Shown piece after piece: positions 62,480 to 64,000 of a DNA stretch of 64,000 nucleotides. The position numbers and the translations under genes were made by a program. The notes beneath the pieces are model-generated. The model ran no database searches and was not told the DNA's origin. It saw only the letters and a program-made list of their open reading frames with translations. The stretch spans positions 1-64,000 of the forward strand of contig NZ_JAQNDA010000018.1 in assembly GCF_028369065.1 (NCBI RefSeq). Reading direction: 5' to 3'. Positions within the stretch are counted from its first letter, which is position 1, and each line of letters begins with the position of its first letter. The stretch comes from Marinobacter sp. SS21 (lineage in GTDB: Bacteria; Pseudomonadota; Gammaproteobacteria; Pseudomonadales; Oleiphilaceae).

Positions 62480-62887
62480 TCATAAAGATCTTCGTGCGCC
62501 CATAAGCACCTGAAACGTAGCCACTCCCAATCCCCAGAAGCCGTTGAGAATCAGGCCGCCGATCCAGGTCTGGCCACTGACGTCAAGATTCTTGAGGGGA
62601 AAGACCAGTAGCATGGCCACCAGCGTAGGACCAGTCGCACCGATCACCACTGACCAAACCCAATACCGCCACGAGGACAACCGTCCTAGCAGCCCCCAGA
62701 GCACGATCCCCCACAGGCCACCGAAGAACGAAAGCGAGACCACGGCAGGAATACCAAAGGGCGGCACCGATTCAAAATTAAAGGGTTCGGTTGGTACTGC
62801 ACCGGCTAGGTAGAACAGAGAATAGAGCCCCTGATGGAAAATCAGGGTCGCAAGAAAACCACTCACAAAGGCCTTTAACCATACCAT
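62480..62887 (-). CDS. Small four-helix membrane protein of unknown function
   Basis: 135 residues with about four transmembrane helices (AFVSGFLATLIFHQGLYSLFYLAG, VSLSFFGGLWGIVLWGLLG, YWVWSVVIGATGPTLVAMLLVF, GLILNGFWGLGVATFQVLMG). The His in IFHQGLY and the PFN...PP loop are features seen in small uncharacterised inner membrane proteins. It lies 30 bases upstream of the reductase-like gene on the same strand, so they may be co-transcribed. Confidence 0.75.
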   Translation of the reverse strand: MVWLKAFVSGFLATLIFHQGLYSLFYLAGAVPTEPFNFESVPPFGIPAVVSLSFFGGLWGIVLWGLLGRLSSWRYWVWSVVIGATGPTLVAMLLVFPLKNLDVSGQTWIGGLILNGFWGLGVATFQVLMGARRSL

Positions 62888-63049
62888 GCGCTATCCTTAG
62901 TTCCTGCCTGGTTCCGGAAGAAGTGTGGCTGGATTGGACTAATGTCGCAAATTTCTCAGATGTAACACGAATTCTCTTTTTTGTTTGCATCATTATGTCG
63001 CACCGGCCAATCGAATGCGGCACGCAGTCCTGCACACTCATTCCATTAA

Positions 63050-63095
63050 GGAACCTCTGAGTATCTCCGGATCATCTCTGGCATTCAGAGGCTCC
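63050..63095. repeat. MITE-like element, copy 3 (46 bp minimal derivative)
   Basis: GGAACCTCTGAGTATCTCCG at the left and GCATTCAGAGGCTCC at the right keep the family tips and the start of the interior. It is flanked by perfect TTAA on both sides (63046-63049 and 63096-63099), a clean target-site duplication. It sits in the divergent promoter region before the gene at 63156. Confidence 0.7.
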
Positions 63096-63155
63096 TTAAC
63101 CCCAATTCAAGCCCTGCCTGACAATACGGCAACGCGAAGTTCTGAGGGAATAAGT

Positions 63156-63485
63156 GTGACCTACCTGTTGTTATCCATTTTAGTGCTTCTCACCATCGGC
63201 ATCGGCTTTCTGTACTGGAAGGTGCAGCAGCAGCAAGCGGCCATTGAGCAAACGCTCGCCAAAATCGGGGATCAGTATCGCAGTTCTGACCCGGAACTGT
63301 TTCTGACCGTAAAAGTTCTGGACCCACTCGAAGTCGCCAAACGGGAATCCCGGTCTGCCCGAGTGATCGCGGATCGCCTGCCCGTGATGGTGACCAAGAT
63401 GGTCTATCAGCAGGTCATGCAGGAAATGGAGCAGCAAATGGCGGACCGTGACATCAAGGTTCAGCTGAAGATCGAATACCGTTGA
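63156..63485 (+). CDS. Small membrane-anchored coiled-coil protein
   Basis: 109 residues from a GTG at 63156 with GAGGGAA five bases upstream; the open frame runs further 5' but through a MITE copy. An N-terminal helix (YLLLSILVLLTIGIGFLYW) is followed by a coiled coil (KVQQQQAAIEQTLAKIGDQY) and an alpha/beta part (PELFLTVKVLDPLEVAKRESRSARVIADRLPVMVTKMVYQQVMQEMEQQM). Unknown family. It precedes another unknown membrane-anchored gene by 9 bases. Confidence 0.7.
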   Translation: MTYLLLSILVLLTIGIGFLYWKVQQQQAAIEQTLAKIGDQYRSSDPELFLTVKVLDPLEVAKRESRSARVIADRLPVMVTKMVYQQVMQEMEQQMADRDIKVQLKIEYR

Positions 63486-63494
63486 GGGTAAGCC

Positions 63495-63971
63495 ATGACG
63501 ATCGTTGAATTCGCGGCGCTGGCCGTTGCTCTGGCGGCGCTGTCATTGTTGGCGTTAACGACGCTTGCGGTGTACCGAAATATCAGGAACAGTCGAGTGC
63601 TGTCCTGCGCCCAGGCGCGTCAGGCCAGCCAACTCCAGAAAAAGCGTCTTGATCTGATCGAGCTGAAGAACCGGAAGCGGCTGATGGAAGAAACCGTTCG
63701 CGATGGCACCACCGCAGTGGAGGCGATCCATCGGACCATTACCGGCGTGACCTTTGATCTGGTGGACCGCTACTCTTCCAGTGAAGACTTCAAGGTTCGG
63801 GCACGAAAGGCTCGTACCACCCACGACGAGACCACCAAGACGTTTTACAAGGCCCTGCGCACCACCAATCGTGCCCTGCACGCCTTCACCGATATGGTGA
63901 TGATCGATAAGCAGGGGCAAGGCAAGGATAACAGCGACAAAAACAAGCCCTCTGGCGAGGATAAGGACTAG
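63495..63971 (+). CDS. Small membrane-anchored charged protein
   Basis: 158 residues. One N-terminal helix (FAALAVALAALSLLALTTLAVY) followed by a long charged helical region (QASQLQKKRLDLIELKNRKRLMEETVRDGTTAVEAIHRTITG) and a polar tail rich in Lys, Asp and Gln. Family unknown to me. It follows the previous gene by 9 bases, so the two likely form one operon. Its TAG stop is the CTAG that precedes another possible MITE end. Confidence 0.68.
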   Translation: MTIVEFAALAVALAALSLLALTTLAVYRNIRNSRVLSCAQARQASQLQKKRLDLIELKNRKRLMEETVRDGTTAVEAIHRTITGVTFDLVDRYSSSEDFKVRARKARTTHDETTKTFYKALRTTNRALHAFTDMVMIDKQGQGKDNSDKNKPSGEDKD

Positions 63972-63983
63972 GGAGCCTACTGA
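63972..63983. repeat. Possible MITE end at the window edge
   Basis: GGAGCCTACTGA after CTAG (63968-63971) resembles the MITE tip GGAGCCTCTGA with one inserted base. The window stops 17 bases later, so the rest cannot be checked. Confidence 0.25.
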
Positions 63984-64000
63984 CATTGGGTCAGACGGTG

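Overview
The window looks like chromosomal DNA of a marine gammaproteobacterium, most likely Marinobacter or a close relative. This is inferred from gene content and protein style: a SelD fused to a flavoprotein domain, a GNAT-nitrilase fusion, a cyanide-insensitive-type bd oxidase next to cydDC, a 7TMR-DISM GGDEF protein, an Xer dif site of the gamma-proteobacterial type, and moderately GC-rich codon use. No rRNA is present and one tRNA (Leu, UAA) was found.

Left part (1-4.6 kb): a patchwork at the replication terminus. It opens with the end of an IS21-type element (four 23-bp repeats), then a small unknown gene, a truncated AraC regulator, and an HxlR regulator divergent from an mdaB-cupin-GFA-DsbA-like cluster with a visible promoter and dyad. 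A C-terminal scrap of a succinate-semialdehyde-type dehydrogenase runs directly into a near-perfect chromosomal dif site (3646-3673). A PagL-like lipid A deacylase and another coding remnant follow.

4.6-17 kb: fdhD and a single-subunit FdhF/YdeP-like molybdoenzyme face each other. A LysR gene is divergent from the molybdoenzyme, with a MITE-like element between them. Then come a small membrane protein, an outer-membrane barrel, an FMN reductase, a TonB-dependent receptor, and a three-gene operon that joins a ThDP enzyme to two divergent citrate-synthase-fold proteins. This operon is the best candidate in the window for an undescribed pathway.

17-30 kb: a signalling block (YfiR-like periplasmic protein, CHASE8-type histidine kinase, two response regulators, the second with GGDEF and EAL), CapA, a DUF2914 protein, a membrane diguanylate cyclase, and an RND efflux pump with its adaptor.

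30-43 kb: housekeeping and accessory genes: ACP phosphodiesterase, TrkH, two PilZ proteins, an esterase, an acyltransferase, RecQ, a DUF4442 protein, a periplasmic binding protein, a chemoreceptor and the GNAT-nitrilase fusion.

43.5-49.5 kb: a tightly packed selenium locus. A coiled-coil/helix-hairpin-helix protein overlaps a fused SelD, followed by an ABC transporter of the PhnD type (binding protein, ATPase, double-length permease) that probably imports a selenium oxyanion.

49.6-64 kb: small unknown genes, an ABC-2 exporter, DUF192 and DUF2059 proteins, tRNA-Leu, a methyltransferase, the cioAB-cydDC operon with a possible FNR/ANR site, a trans-acting enoyl reductase-like protein, and two unknown membrane-anchored genes.

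A family of short inverted-repeat elements (ends close to GGAGCCTCTGATTAA, flanked by CTAG or TTAA) is scattered through the window: three recognisable copies (about 280, 177 and 46 bp) and up to three end remnants.
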